Origin: Chryseobacterium piperi
Lineage (GTDB): Bacteria > Bacteroidota > Bacteroidia > Flavobacteriales > Weeksellaceae
Direction: 5' to 3'
DNA: 64,000 nucleotides
Assembly: GCF_002285635.2 (NCBI RefSeq)
Contig: NZ_CP023049.2
Location: 1,488,001-1,552,000, forward strand
The position numbers were made by a program, and so were the translations under genes. Below, in pieces: positions 1-8,272 of this stretch. Below the pieces are notes generated by a model. It was not told where the DNA came from and ran no database searches. It saw only the letters and a list, made by a program, of their open reading frames with translations. Positions within the stretch are counted from its first letter, which is position 1; every line of letters begins with the position of its first letter.

Positions 1-739
1 ATAATGGCTGAACAAACGTGCTGTTTTTCATACCTAATGGGGTGAGAACTTTTTCATTCATAATAGTTGCAAAGTCCTTCCCTTCAATATCGATCAGCAT
101 CTGTTGCATCACACAATATCCGCCTCCTGAATACCGAAACGATTTTCCCGGTACTTTATCTACAAAAATAGCCGGAGTATTAGCCGGGCTTTGCCCATTT
201 AAAAGCTGAATCAATGTCGGCAAAGGTTGACCTGGTTCATATCCTGGAAATCCTCCTACCGTAAGACCGGCAGTATGGCTGACTATATTTTTGAGCGTAA
301 CCTTTTTCTCTTTTGTAAATTCATTTTCTGGAATTTTCCATAATTTCAAATAGGAATTTATATCAGCATCCGGATCTATTTTCCCAAGCTCTACTTCTTT
401 TAATGCTGCGTAAGCACTTACAGGTTTACTCATAGAGGCTACCTGAAATAACGTTTGGGGAGTTGCCGGAATTTTAGTTTCTACATCTGTCAGACCGTAA
501 GCCTTACTCCAAATTACCTTAGAATTTTTGATCACAGCAATACTTACTGCGGGAACATTATAATACTTCATCCGGGACTCTAAAGTCCAGGTTGGTTCAC
601 CCTGAAATCTCACAGGAGGTACCAATCCGGATTCTACCTTTTCAATTTCTTTTTTTAGCTGAGCATCTGTCTGGGCAAATGCTGGATTACCCATTATTCC
701 AAATAATAGGACTATATAAAGAGAGGTTTTGGTTTTCAT
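1..739 (-). CDS. Serine hydrolase, beta-lactamase class C/esterase family (C-terminus cut off by window edge)
   Basis: Reading from the ATG at 739 gives 246 residues that run off the window. The N-terminus is a signal peptide (basic start, hydrophobic run to about residue 20, AFA before Gln23), so the enzyme is exported. The catalytic SxxK motif is SMSK (Ser102, Lys105). The Tyr motif of the family appears as YSG at 203-205 instead of the YxN of class C beta-lactamases, and an HTAGL segment lies near 155-159. This pattern fits a serine hydrolase/esterase of the beta-lactamase superfamily. Actual beta-lactamase activity cannot be claimed, and the third motif (KTG/HxG) is outside the window. 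Confidence 0.85.
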   Translation of the reverse strand, partial: MKTKTSLYIVLLFGIMGNPAFAQTDAQLKKEIEKVESGLVPPVRFQGEPTWTLESRMKYYNVPAVSIAVIKNSKVIWSKAYGLTDVETKIPATPQTLFQVASMSKPVSAYAALKEVELGKIDPDADINSYLKLWKIPENEFTKEKKVTLKNIVSHTAGLTVGGFPGYEPGQPLPTLIQLLNGQSPANTPAIFVDKVPGKSFRYSGGGYCVMQQMLIDIEGKDFATIMNEKVLTPLGMKNSTFVQPL

Positions 740-834
740 AGTTTTTACATTTGAATACTTAAAAGTAGATAACTTTTACGAATATCAGAGAGCATTATTT
801 TTTTATTTTGTTTAAGAATATTTGCTCGGCTTTG

Positions 835-1260
835 TTATTCAAGCAATGACCTGATCGTCCCGCAAATCTTATCCAGTTCCTCTCTTTCCGGCAGGCTTTT
901 ATAATTTTCATTAAATCTCAGCCCAAAGCCATCGTTACGGAATCTTGGAAAAATATGCAAGTGGGTATGGAAAACTTCCTGACCCGCCGCCTCTCCATCT
1001 GCAAGAAAATAATTAATCCCCTCAGATCTGATATCTGATTTCCTGATAGCCAGATTAATTTTAGCAGCAACATTGAACATTCTGGAAGTTAAGTCTTCAT
1101 CCAATTCCGCGATAAACTCTCGGTGTACCTTGGGTACGACCAGAATATGCCCCGGATTGACCGGCTGAATGTCCATAAAAGCGATGACCTGATCATCCTC
1201 ATGGATAATGCTTGCAGGCAATTCCCTATTAATTATTTTACAAAAAATGCAGTCGATCAT
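835..1260 (-). CDS. HIT family (histidine triad) nucleotide hydrolase/transferase
   Basis: This 141-residue protein has the usual length of a histidine triad protein. The N-terminus (CIFCKII) carries the paired cysteines common in the family, and the catalytic triad is H98-T-H100-L-H102 in HTHLHIFPRF. HIT proteins are cytosolic and hydrolyse nucleoside phosphoramidates or dinucleotide polyphosphates; the exact substrate cannot be read from sequence. It stands alone between the exported serine hydrolase and the GMC oxidoreductase, about 54 nt downstream of the latter on the same strand, so cotranscription is possible but unproven. Confidence 0.9.
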   Translation of the reverse strand: MIDCIFCKIINRELPASIIHEDDQVIAFMDIQPVNPGHILVVPKVHREFIAELDEDLTSRMFNVAAKINLAIRKSDIRSEGINYFLADGEAAGQEVFHTHLHIFPRFRNDGFGLRFNENYKSLPEREELDKICGTIRSLLE

Positions 1261-1314
1261 AAGTATGGAAAGTTTTTATAAAAGTAACAAAATGTATGAT
1301 TTGTAAAGATACTT

Positions 1315-3159
1315 TTATTTAGAACTGCTGTATTTCCGGATAATTACATCAGAAGCACGCTCACTTATCATATACACCGCACTCACGATAAAAAATCCAG
1401 GTATCTTTGGAAAAACACTGGCATCAACTACCCTTAACCCTTCTATTCCTCTAACGCAAAAGTCACCATCCAGGACAGCCATAGAGTCATGATCTTCTCC
1501 TATTTTACAAGTACAGGATGCGTGATGCCCCCATGCTTCTTTGTGCACAAATTCTGATAAAGCAACTCTACCTTGTATCTCATTGCCAGGAATCAATTCT
1601 TTCTTAATGATCCTATCCAAACGATCAGCAATTTCCCGTGCGATCTCTACACCTTCCACAACTCCCTGCATATCTTTTCCCTCTGTATCATTACCTTCCT
1701 CAAAGTATCTAAAATTAATTTGGGGGCGCTCACGTGGATCTGCCGAACGTAGATGTACAGACCCTGATTTATTTTTGGTGTGAGCTTTGAGAACGACAAA
1801 AGTAAGCCGGTCATGAAGATCTGCAGACTCAGCCGAATAGCCTGGATAGTACCCTTTGAAACTTATAGGTAATGCTAAAATAAAAACGTCCGGATCACCT
1901 TCAGCTATACTCGATTTTGTAATAAATGCCGCAAGTGACCCATTGGTAGAGTAAGGTCCTCCTTTGGTGCTATTCCATTCCTGGAATAAAGGATCTCCCG
2001 GTTCTCCATCCTTCGGCACATCCAATGTTGTATCTTTGAATAGAGAATAGTCTTCTTTTAACTGGTAGACCAATCCTACTTCATAGCGATCCTGTAAGTT
2101 CTCACCTACACCAGGTATGTCGAGTAAAACTTCTATACCATGGGATTCAAGTTCCTTACGCGGACCAATTCCAGATAATTTAAGGATTTGTGGAGTATTG
2201 AAAGCTCCTGCTGCAATAATAACTTCTTTACGAGCAAATGCCTTGAACGATTCTGGATCCTGCAATGCTTCCGAAGCTTTTGGGTCGGCATGATAGAGGT
2301 GTTGGCCTGAAAGATATTCAACACCACATGCCCGCTTACCTTCAAAAATTATTTTTTTGACAAGAGATCCGTAGCGTATAGTTAAACGTTCAGGATGTTT
2401 GTGAAGAGCTGATAAGATGCGTTCTCTGGCCCCATTTCTAGTACCATCTCCTACCGCTACAGGAACAAATGACATTCCTTCACCACCTTCACTAATAAAA
2501 CGCCAGTCATTAGGATCATTGGGAAGAAGAATATCGTCTGGTGTATGGTATTTTTCACGGCTTACTTCTTCCATTGCATTGATAATATCCAAAAATCGAG
2601 GTTCACGTCCGGCAAGTTCCGGATTCGCCCGTGAAACCTTCAACCACCCATCAAAACCATGCCTTGACCCATCAGTAGGCACAGCTGGTTTTTGACGATC
2701 TGCATCAGGTCCCTGCCAGTTTTCAATGCGAATATACCATTTACGCATAGCTTCAGCATTCCAGTCTTCATCCCCGGTAAGTTTAGCAAGATAATCCCAG
2801 TCACTGTTATGCGGATAAACATTGACCATAGCATTGGTGGCAGTGCTTCCTCCCAGAGTTGCCCCCCGTGGATATAGCACTCCACCTTTATTTTTTATAA
2901 ATTTACTGTCCTTTTCCTGTACTGCATCAGACGAATAATGGCGTACAAAAAAATCCCAACGCATTTCTTCATCTTCACTGGCTCTTCCCTGCATAATGGG
3001 AATATCATAATATGCACAGCTATGATCTGTTCCGGCTTCGAGGATCAGCACATGAAAGCCTGCTTCAACCAGATTTGCGGCTAACGGTCCTCCACCGGCT
3101 CCAGAACCGACAATAATAAAATCATATGTTTGTTGATCACTTTTATTATTTTCTTCCAT
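1315..3159 (-). CDS. GMC family oxidoreductase (FAD-dependent)
   Basis: The 614-residue protein opens with a Rossmann FAD-binding motif (FIIVGSGAGGGPLAANL, about residues 14-30). It then has the GMC signatures: a GGSTATNAM segment near 103-111, IIAAGAFNTPQIL with SGIGP in the middle, and a C-terminal WGHHASCTCK block holding the presumed catalytic His. The C-terminal VVDASVFP...ISERASDVI closes the FAD domain. Members oxidise alcohols, sugars or sterols; the substrate here is unknown. There is no signal peptide or Tat motif at the start. It heads toward no obvious partner except the UBP zinc-finger and DUF6624 genes upstream on the same strand, with gaps of roughly 50 to 60 nt. Confidence 0.9.
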   Translation of the reverse strand: MEENNKSDQQTYDFIIVGSGAGGGPLAANLVEAGFHVLILEAGTDHSCAYYDIPIMQGRASEDEEMRWDFFVRHYSSDAVQEKDSKFIKNKGGVLYPRGATLGGSTATNAMVNVYPHNSDWDYLAKLTGDEDWNAEAMRKWYIRIENWQGPDADRQKPAVPTDGSRHGFDGWLKVSRANPELAGREPRFLDIINAMEEVSREKYHTPDDILLPNDPNDWRFISEGGEGMSFVPVAVGDGTRNGARERILSALHKHPERLTIRYGSLVKKIIFEGKRACGVEYLSGQHLYHADPKASEALQDPESFKAFARKEVIIAAGAFNTPQILKLSGIGPRKELESHGIEVLLDIPGVGENLQDRYEVGLVYQLKEDYSLFKDTTLDVPKDGEPGDPLFQEWNSTKGGPYSTNGSLAAFITKSSIAEGDPDVFILALPISFKGYYPGYSAESADLHDRLTFVVLKAHTKNKSGSVHLRSADPRERPQINFRYFEEGNDTEGKDMQGVVEGVEIAREIADRLDRIIKKELIPGNEIQGRVALSEFVHKEAWGHHASCTCKIGEDHDSMAVLDGDFCVRGIEGLRVVDASVFPKIPGFFIVSAVYMISERASDVIIRKYSSSK

Positions 3160-3210
3160 TTCTAAACTTGATTTAGTTAGACAACCACATACTCCACAGG
3201 TATCATATAA

Positions 3211-3561
3211 TTATTTAATCTTGCTTTGCCAGTCTGATGGTACCTTTCCTTCTGGTCCTGGCACAGGCTGCGAAAGCGGATGGCTCTGCGGATCTGCTAA
3301 CTGAGGTCCCTCAAAAGAATCTTTAGTATCGTAATTATAAAACCAATTCTCGCCCGGTTCATAACTGGTAATAATGGGATGTCCGGTGAGATGGTAATGT
3401 TTGCTGGCATGTTGATTGGGTGAGCTGTCACAACATCCAACATGACCACATTCTGCACAACGGCGCAGATGTACCCACCATGTCCCGTTTTCTAAACATT
3501 CGACACAACCGGTTCCACTGGGTTCTACCTCCGGATTAATATTCTTTTTTTCAAAATCCAT
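3211..3561 (-). CDS. UBP-type zinc finger domain protein
   Basis: The protein has a ubiquitin-protease-type zinc finger: CxxC (GCVECLENG), a second CxxC (RCAECGHVGCC), then a His-rich stretch (HASKHYHLTGH). The conserved WWVHLRRC and HPIITSYEPGENWFY segments are typical of bacterial stand-alone members. In eukaryotes this fold binds the ubiquitin C-terminus; the bacterial role is unknown. I chose the ATG at 3561, because the 13 extra residues of the longer frame (to 3600) look non-conserved. It sits between a DUF6624 gene and a GMC oxidoreductase on the same strand. Confidence 0.85.
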   Translation of the reverse strand: MDFEKKNINPEVEPSGTGCVECLENGTWWVHLRRCAECGHVGCCDSSPNQHASKHYHLTGHPIITSYEPGENWFYNYDTKDSFEGPQLADPQSHPLSQPVPGPEGKVPSDWQSKIK

Positions 3562-3661
3562 GATATCTAAATTTAAATTATGTGATTGCTTAAAACCCAA
3601 ATCAAATCTATTATTCTATTCAACAAAAGCATGAGTTGGAGCTTCATGAACTTCTTCATTT

Positions 3662-4261
3662 TTATTTATCCCAGCCTGCCTTTTTTTTCCATTTTTCCAT
3701 CTCAGCTTTCCTTCTATCAAAATCTTTAGGAGGAGTATGCTTTTCTTTTTTTGCACGATCTTGAATCAAAGACGTTTGCTCTTCCAGAGTATTCATTCCA
3801 ATAGATTGTCTTCTTTTGTTAACTTTGACTACATCGTCGAAAGGATTCGGTACGAGTTCTCCATTCTCATTCCAGTCAAACTGAGTCCCATACAATTGGG
3901 ATCTTCCTTCCAATACTGCAATCCGGTCAGTCAGGTATGCTAAATTTACAACATCTGCCTTTTGTTCGTCGACAGCATTTTTTAATAACTCTGCACATTT
4001 TTTCATAAAGGAGGGCTGTCCGATAGAATGCTGAATAATTAACCACGCTGCTTCACTGGCTTCTTTGCCAACTTTATCTATGGTGGGATATCCAATAGTT
4101 TCTATGATGCTATTTAAAGACTTTGCATTCTCATTATGCAGCTTTTCCATTTCTTCATCATATCCTTCCCCGATTTCCCCTTCTTTAACAAGCCGATCCC
4201 GAAGCTCCAGGTCTGCATTTTTCAGATCAAATATTTTTTGAGCAATACGTTGATAGTTCAT
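3662..4261 (-). CDS. DUF6624 domain-containing protein
   Basis: A roughly 199-residue soluble, charged protein without a signal peptide. The segment IGYPTIDKVGKEASEAAWLIIQHSIGQPSFMKKC, followed by DRIAVLEGRSQLYGTQFDWN, is the hallmark I associate with DUF6624. The C-terminus is Lys-rich. The function of the family is not known to me. The start is either the ATG at 4273 or the one at 4261; I prefer 4261 because MNYQRIAQKI is the family-like beginning. It probably heads a three-gene run with the UBP zinc-finger and GMC genes. Confidence 0.75.
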   Translation of the reverse strand: MNYQRIAQKIFDLKNADLELRDRLVKEGEIGEGYDEEMEKLHNENAKSLNSIIETIGYPTIDKVGKEASEAAWLIIQHSIGQPSFMKKCAELLKNAVDEQKADVVNLAYLTDRIAVLEGRSQLYGTQFDWNENGELVPNPFDDVVKVNKRRQSIGMNTLEEQTSLIQDRAKKEKHTPPKDFDRRKAEMEKWKKKAGWDK

Positions 4262-4422
4262 AAATACATACATTAATCAGAAGAAACATTCTAAAATTAC
4301 AAAAAAATTTCATCAGTATAGTACTAAGCGCTTACACCATTTCTACAGGTTAGCATGATAATTAACACAACTTTAACTTCTGTTTTGAAGTTTTGAAAGC
4401 CATATATCAATATATAATACAG

Positions 4423-4430
4423 TATTTTTG
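4423..4430 (+). promoter_or_regulatory. Candidate -7 promoter box of the MreB gene
   Basis: TATTTTTG matches the Bacteroidota -7 consensus TAnnTTTG exactly. No TTTG lies at the usual 17-23 nt spacing upstream, so only half of the promoter is seen. If used, transcription would start around 4435, which excludes the upstream in-frame start at 4428 and supports the ATG at 4446. Confidence 0.5.
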
Positions 4431-4445
4431 CAATCTAACAAAAGA

Positions 4446-5483
4446 ATGCAAAAGATGGGGTTACTTGATATGTTTACACAAGAGATCGCAATGGATCTTG
4501 GAACTGCTAATACTTTAATCATACATAATAATAAAATCGTCATAGACCAGCCCTCCATTGTTGCTATGGACCGTACCACAGGTAAGCCTATAGCTGTTGG
4601 AGAACAGGCCAAGCTCATGCAGGGGAAAACCCATGAAAATATTAAAACAGTACGCCCGTTAAAAGATGGGGTTATTGCAGATTTTCATGCTTCTGAGCAT
4701 ATGATCAAGGAATTCATTAAACAGATACCGGGAATCAGAGGCAGGTTTATCCAGCCTGCACTTAGAATTGTCATATGCATCCCTTCGGGAATTACTGAAG
4801 TGGAGAAAAGAGCGGTTAAAGATTCCGCATTAAAAGTCAATGCTAAAGAGGTAAAACTAATCTATGAGCCAATGGCAGCTGCCATCGGAGCAGGTATTGA
4901 TGTTCAGAATCCTGAAGGAAATATGATTATTGATATAGGCGGTGGAACTACGGAAATAGCAGTTATTGCGCTAGGAGGTATCGTAGTAGATAAATCTCTG
5001 AAAATAGCAGGCGATGTATTTACAAATGATATCGCATATTTTCTAAGATCATACTACAATTTATATGTTGGGGAAAGAACTGCTGAAAGAATAAAAATTG
5101 AGATAGGCTCAGCATTGGAAGAGCTGGATTATCCTTTAGAAGATATTCCTGTACAGGGAAGAGATATGATTACCGGTAAGCCAAAAGAAATTATGGTGAA
5201 CTATAAGGAGGTTTTCAAAGCTCTGGATAAGTCTATTATGAGGATTGAAGATGCTGTGATGGAAACTCTTTCCATGACTCCTCCTGAACTTGCAGCAGAT
5301 ATCTACAAAACAGGTATTTATCTTGCCGGTGGTGGCGCTTTACTTAATGGGCTGGCTGACAGAATACACAGAAAAACAGGATTACCGGTATGCGTGGCGG
5401 AAGATCCTTTAAGAGCTGTTGTTCGTGGAACCGGTATTGCCCTTAAAAATATCAATAAGTTTAGATTCCTGATGAATAGCTAA
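4446..5483 (+). CDS. mreB: MreB-like rod shape-determining actin homologue
   Basis: This is a roughly 345-residue actin-fold ATPase. It has the phosphate-1 motif (AMDLGTANTLI), the phosphate-2/connect region (MIIDIGGGTTEIAVIALGGIVV) and the adenosine motif (TGIYLAGGGALL), plus the MreB-specific YEPMAAAIGAG and EDPLRAVVRGTG. MreB forms membrane-associated filaments that guide wall synthesis in rods. The short MGLLDMF N-terminus could be a membrane-touching segment. It is alone here: no mreC, mreD, mrdA or rodA lies beside it, so it may be a paralogue of the canonical copy. The ATG at 4446 was chosen because a promoter box overlaps the longer frame. Confidence 0.88.
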   Translation: MQKMGLLDMFTQEIAMDLGTANTLIIHNNKIVIDQPSIVAMDRTTGKPIAVGEQAKLMQGKTHENIKTVRPLKDGVIADFHASEHMIKEFIKQIPGIRGRFIQPALRIVICIPSGITEVEKRAVKDSALKVNAKEVKLIYEPMAAAIGAGIDVQNPEGNMIIDIGGGTTEIAVIALGGIVVDKSLKIAGDVFTNDIAYFLRSYYNLYVGERTAERIKIEIGSALEELDYPLEDIPVQGRDMITGKPKEIMVNYKEVFKALDKSIMRIEDAVMETLSMTPPELAADIYKTGIYLAGGGALLNGLADRIHRKTGLPVCVAEDPLRAVVRGTGIALKNINKFRFLMNS

Positions 5484-5777
5484 TTTTTATTTGAATAATT
5501 ACAGTATACTCATATTCAAATAGCAAGTTTTAGCAGATCATATCGGCTAACTTATCATACTTTAATCAGTTCGGTGAAAATTCAGCGAACTGATATTACT
5601 TTTGTCTACAAATAAGCTCCAATTATTTTCATCCAATCAATACATAAGAAGAATTTTAAAATTATGTGGAATTAATCACCATCGATAATCCCCCACAAAA
5701 AATAATTTATCCATATTTAGAAAAATTTATTTACTTCAAATAATATAAAATCTCCTTAGCTTCTAATAATCAAACAT

Positions 5778-6371
5778 TTAAACTTCAACATTCCCTGTGA
5801 TAACCTTTCCTTTACGTTTGTAAGTGGCTACAATAACCCCTTTGGATGTCACCTGACTTTCTGTCAGTGAGAAAGCTGCAGAAAGTCCATGATTTTCAAA
5901 CAGTTTTCTCCCATTACCAAGGATCAGCGGATAAATTTTAAGCCTGAGTTCATCTACCAGATCATGATCCAATAGCAAATGGACAAGCTCACTACTCCCC
6001 CAAACCTGGATAGTAGCTCCTTCCGAATTTTTAAGCATTTTAATAGCCTCCAGATCTTTGATAAAGTTGGTATTTTTCCAGTCTGATTGTTCTCTGGTTT
6101 GGGACAGAACGTATTTGGCACCGTCATTAATAGCTGGCCAAAATTCAGAATGCTGAGGCCAATAGGATTCAAAAATTTCAAATGTCTTTCTGCCTAAAAG
6201 ATAATCTGCAGGTTTCATCTCTTCTTTCATGGCCTCTCCAAAAATCTCATCCCCATAAGATACGGTCCAGCCTCCGTATTTAAAATCTCCGGATGTATCT
6301 TCTTCAGTCCCGCCGGGAGCCTGCATAACACCATCTAATGTTAGCATTGACAAAACAGTTATAGTTCTCAT
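5778..6371 (-). CDS. Dihydrofolate reductase family protein (RibD C-terminal-like)
   Basis: A 197-residue protein of the RibD C-terminal/DHFR-like fold. It starts TVLSMLTLDGVMQAPGG, has the YLLGRKTFEIFESYWP segment and IQVWGSSELVHLLLDHDLVDELRLKIYPLILGNGRKLF, all typical of the small stand-alone NADPH-dependent reductases (YyaP/YwjB-like). These are often annotated as deaminase-reductase proteins, but the physiological substrate is unknown. It lies 34 nt downstream of the alpha/beta hydrolase gene on the same strand, probably cotranscribed. Confidence 0.85.
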   Translation of the reverse strand: MRTITVLSMLTLDGVMQAPGGTEEDTSGDFKYGGWTVSYGDEIFGEAMKEEMKPADYLLGRKTFEIFESYWPQHSEFWPAINDGAKYVLSQTREQSDWKNTNFIKDLEAIKMLKNSEGATIQVWGSSELVHLLLDHDLVDELRLKIYPLILGNGRKLFENHGLSAAFSLTESQVTSKGVIVATYKRKGKVITGNVEV

Positions 6372-6405
6372 TTTATTTAATTTTTTTAATGGAAATAAAG
6401 TGATG

Positions 6406-7281
6406 TTACTTTAAAAAATTATTCAGGTAAGATAAGATCGTTGCCGTTTGCATGATCAGGCTTACATGTCCCTGTCCGGGAACAATAGCCAGCTGAGACT
6501 TAGGCATTGGCCCCAGATCAGCGGAAACGCCACCACCCAATAGTTTGTACGTTTTCATCAGCTCTATTTTATCCAACCCGTCATTATCTCCTGCTATGAT
6601 CAGTACAGGAGCAGTAATTTTTGAAATGTTGGAATCTCCCAGATCAACCGGTTCCGCTGCAGATGCCATCATCTGTTCCAAAAATGGGGTCCATTTTGTC
6701 TTATCGGGAGCAACAGCGTCATAAGCAGCATGCATAGGACTCTTGTCAAAAAGATCAGGCTTCATGTTCTTAAAAGCACCATTGACTTGCGGAAGCCAAC
6801 CGCTACTTTTATATGTAGATGAAATGATGACCAAATTCTTTAACCTTTTCGGGCTCTGAATAGCAAACTGATAAGCCACAGTACCTCCAAAGCTATACCC
6901 CGCAACATCAGCACTCTCAACTTTAAGATAATCCATTACCTTCTCCACATCTTTTGCCAATGTAACGTGTGATAATTTTCTCTCAGAAAATGGTGTATGA
7001 CCGTGTCCCTGTAATTCAATAGCAATTACTTTCCTGGTTTTTGACAGCTCAGGAATTAATTGCCCCCAGTTCATATCGATGGTCATAAAAGCACCATGCA
7101 ATAAAACAATTGGCCTGCCTTCTCCGTATACTTCGTAATAAACTTTAGTATTACCAACAGGTACATAACCACTATTAGAAGGTTTAATCTGCTGTCCGTA
7201 TAACTGTGATGTTATCAACATCATGATGATAACCATTCCCCATGCCTGACAAAGCTTATAGAATTTGAATGTATTTTTCAT
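6406..7281 (-). CDS. Secreted alpha/beta hydrolase
   Basis: The 291-residue protein begins with a signal peptide (hydrophobic WGMVIIMMLITSQLYG then Gln30). The alpha/beta hydrolase core is clear: the oxyanion motif VLLHGAFM, the nucleophile elbow GYSFGG, an acid region (IIAGDNDGLD) and the catalytic His in GQGHVSL near the C-terminus. It probably acts in the periplasm on an ester or similar bond; substrate unknown. It precedes the RibD-like reductase gene and likely shares its transcript. About 280 nt of AT-rich DNA separate it from the divergent small-peptide genes. Confidence 0.88.
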   Translation of the reverse strand: MKNTFKFYKLCQAWGMVIIMMLITSQLYGQQIKPSNSGYVPVGNTKVYYEVYGEGRPIVLLHGAFMTIDMNWGQLIPELSKTRKVIAIELQGHGHTPFSERKLSHVTLAKDVEKVMDYLKVESADVAGYSFGGTVAYQFAIQSPKRLKNLVIISSTYKSSGWLPQVNGAFKNMKPDLFDKSPMHAAYDAVAPDKTKWTPFLEQMMASAAEPVDLGDSNISKITAPVLIIAGDNDGLDKIELMKTYKLLGGGVSADLGPMPKSQLAIVPGQGHVSLIMQTATILSYLNNFLK

Positions 7282-7564
7282 AATAATATTTGGATTTAGT
7301 TTTAATTTCTTTTGACCAAAATTATCAAGCCATTATCAAAATTAGCTTGCCATAAGGCAAGATTTTTATGGAATGAAATCAGTCTTTTCAATATTATACT
7401 TAAAGCCTCTTCTACATGCATTATGTTTTACTTAATATTATAAGTCCAGAAGTAAAAATCATATAATTAAATATATTAAATATATCAAATATAAATATTT
7501 TAAGAAAAACATACTTTAATTAATGAAATTTTTATTAATTTCGAACATAACTAAACCTATTATT

Positions 7565-7708
7565 ATGAAAAATTTAAAAAAAATCAACAGACAAGAAATG
7601 AAAACAATTAAAGGCGCAATCAACTGTATGGGAGGTCAGCTGTGCCTAATCAACGGAAAATGGGAATGCAGACCATATGATGGATGCGGTGGCGGAAACC
7701 AACCTTAA
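7565..7708 (+). CDS. Small Cys-containing peptide with bacteriocin-type leader
   Basis: The ATG at 7565 (after TTATT) gives 47 residues. The leader MKNLKKINRQEMKTIKGA matches the pattern MKNxKKxxRxxxKxIxGG seen in Chryseobacterium peptides annotated as bacteriocin-like, with Gly-Ala instead of Gly-Gly at the presumed cleavage site. The rest is Gly-rich with three Cys (INCMGGQLC and WECRPYDGCGGG). A longer in-frame start at 7523 exists, but the paralogous neighbour supports 7565. No modification or export gene lies nearby, so a RiPP or bacteriocin role is inference. Confidence 0.7.
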   Translation: MKNLKKINRQEMKTIKGAINCMGGQLCLINGKWECRPYDGCGGGNQP

Positions 7709-7732
7709 ACCTTAAGTCTAATCTTATTTATT

Positions 7733-7879
7733 ATGAAAAATTTTAAGAAAGTTTCAAGAGATCATTTGAAAAATATTAACGGTGGGGCCGCAGGCTGCTC
7801 TGAAACATGCTGTCCACCTCCCGGAACCAAAAGATGTCCCTGGGTTATTTGTGTGGCACCATGTGAAATATTAAGTTAA
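7733..7879 (+). CDS. Small Cys-rich peptide with double-glycine leader
   Basis: A 48-codon gene starts 24 nt after the previous peptide gene. Its leader MKNFKKVSRDHLKNINGG ends in a clear GG, the usual processing site of bacteriocin-type leaders. The core (AAGCSETCCPPPGTKRCP, then WVICVAPCEILS) has six Cys in about 30 residues, suggesting disulfides or Cys modification. The upstream sequence TTTATTATGAAAAATTT is nearly the same as that of the first gene, which suggests tandem duplication and shared translation signals. Secretion and activity are not shown. Confidence 0.75.
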   Translation: MKNFKKVSRDHLKNINGGAAGCSETCCPPPGTKRCPWVICVAPCEILS

Positions 7880-7929
7880 AAGCTAAAAGTTATCCGAAAC
7901 TGATAACTGATGTTATATTTTATAAAACA

Positions 7930-7961
7930 AAAAAGCTGTAATTGAATAATTACAGCTTTTT
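7930..7961 (+). terminator. Intrinsic terminator after the peptide genes, bidirectional
   Basis: A perfect 14-bp stem (AAAAAGCTGTAATT, 7930-7943, pairing with 7948-7961) with a GAAT loop is followed by T-rich DNA. It can end the peptide transcript on the plus strand and the tRNA-Ser transcript on the minus strand. Confidence 0.85.
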
Positions 7962-7971
7962 CTTGTACTTG

Positions 7972-8056
7972 CGGAGAGTGAGGGATTCGAACCCCCGGAC
8001 CTGTTACAGTCAACAGTTTTCAAGACTGCCGCAATCGACCACTCTGCCAACTCTCC
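7972..8056 (-). tRNA. tRNA-Ser (anticodon UGA)
   Basis: On the minus strand the 85-nt sequence begins GGAGAGT and ends ACTCTCC plus discriminator G, giving a perfect 7-bp acceptor stem. The anticodon stem GCAGT/ACTGT encloses the loop CTTGAAA, so the anticodon is TGA (reads UCA and related Ser codons). The T arm contains GGTTCGAATCC, and a long variable arm fits class II tRNA-Ser. The 3' CCA is not encoded. It is a single tRNA gene. Confidence 0.97.
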
Positions 8057-8221
8057 CTAAACTCTGGCAGTGCCTTCGTTTTCAGTGGTGCAAATATAGA
8101 ACGTTTTTTGATTCTGGCAAAATAATTACCCTATAAATTTGAGTAAAATGAAATAATCCATTAGAAATCAACCTGATTATTTCTTTTATCATCCCTTATA
8201 AAGATCCCATATAACTAAGAA

Positions 8222-8252
8222 AAAAGGTGCAATCCTGATGGATGCACCTTTT
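8222..8252 (-). terminator. trxB terminator
   Basis: AAAAGGTGCA (8222-8231) pairs with TGCACCTTTT (8243-8252), a 10-bp stem with an 11-nt loop. It lies 20 nt past the trxB stop and is followed by T residues in the trxB direction. Confidence 0.8.
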
Positions 8253-8272
8253 GTTTATTTATAAAGCTCGAA

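Noticed and set aside
835..1260. Longer HIT fusion or GalT-like protein
   Set aside because: Length and single HTHLH motif fit a plain HIT protein.
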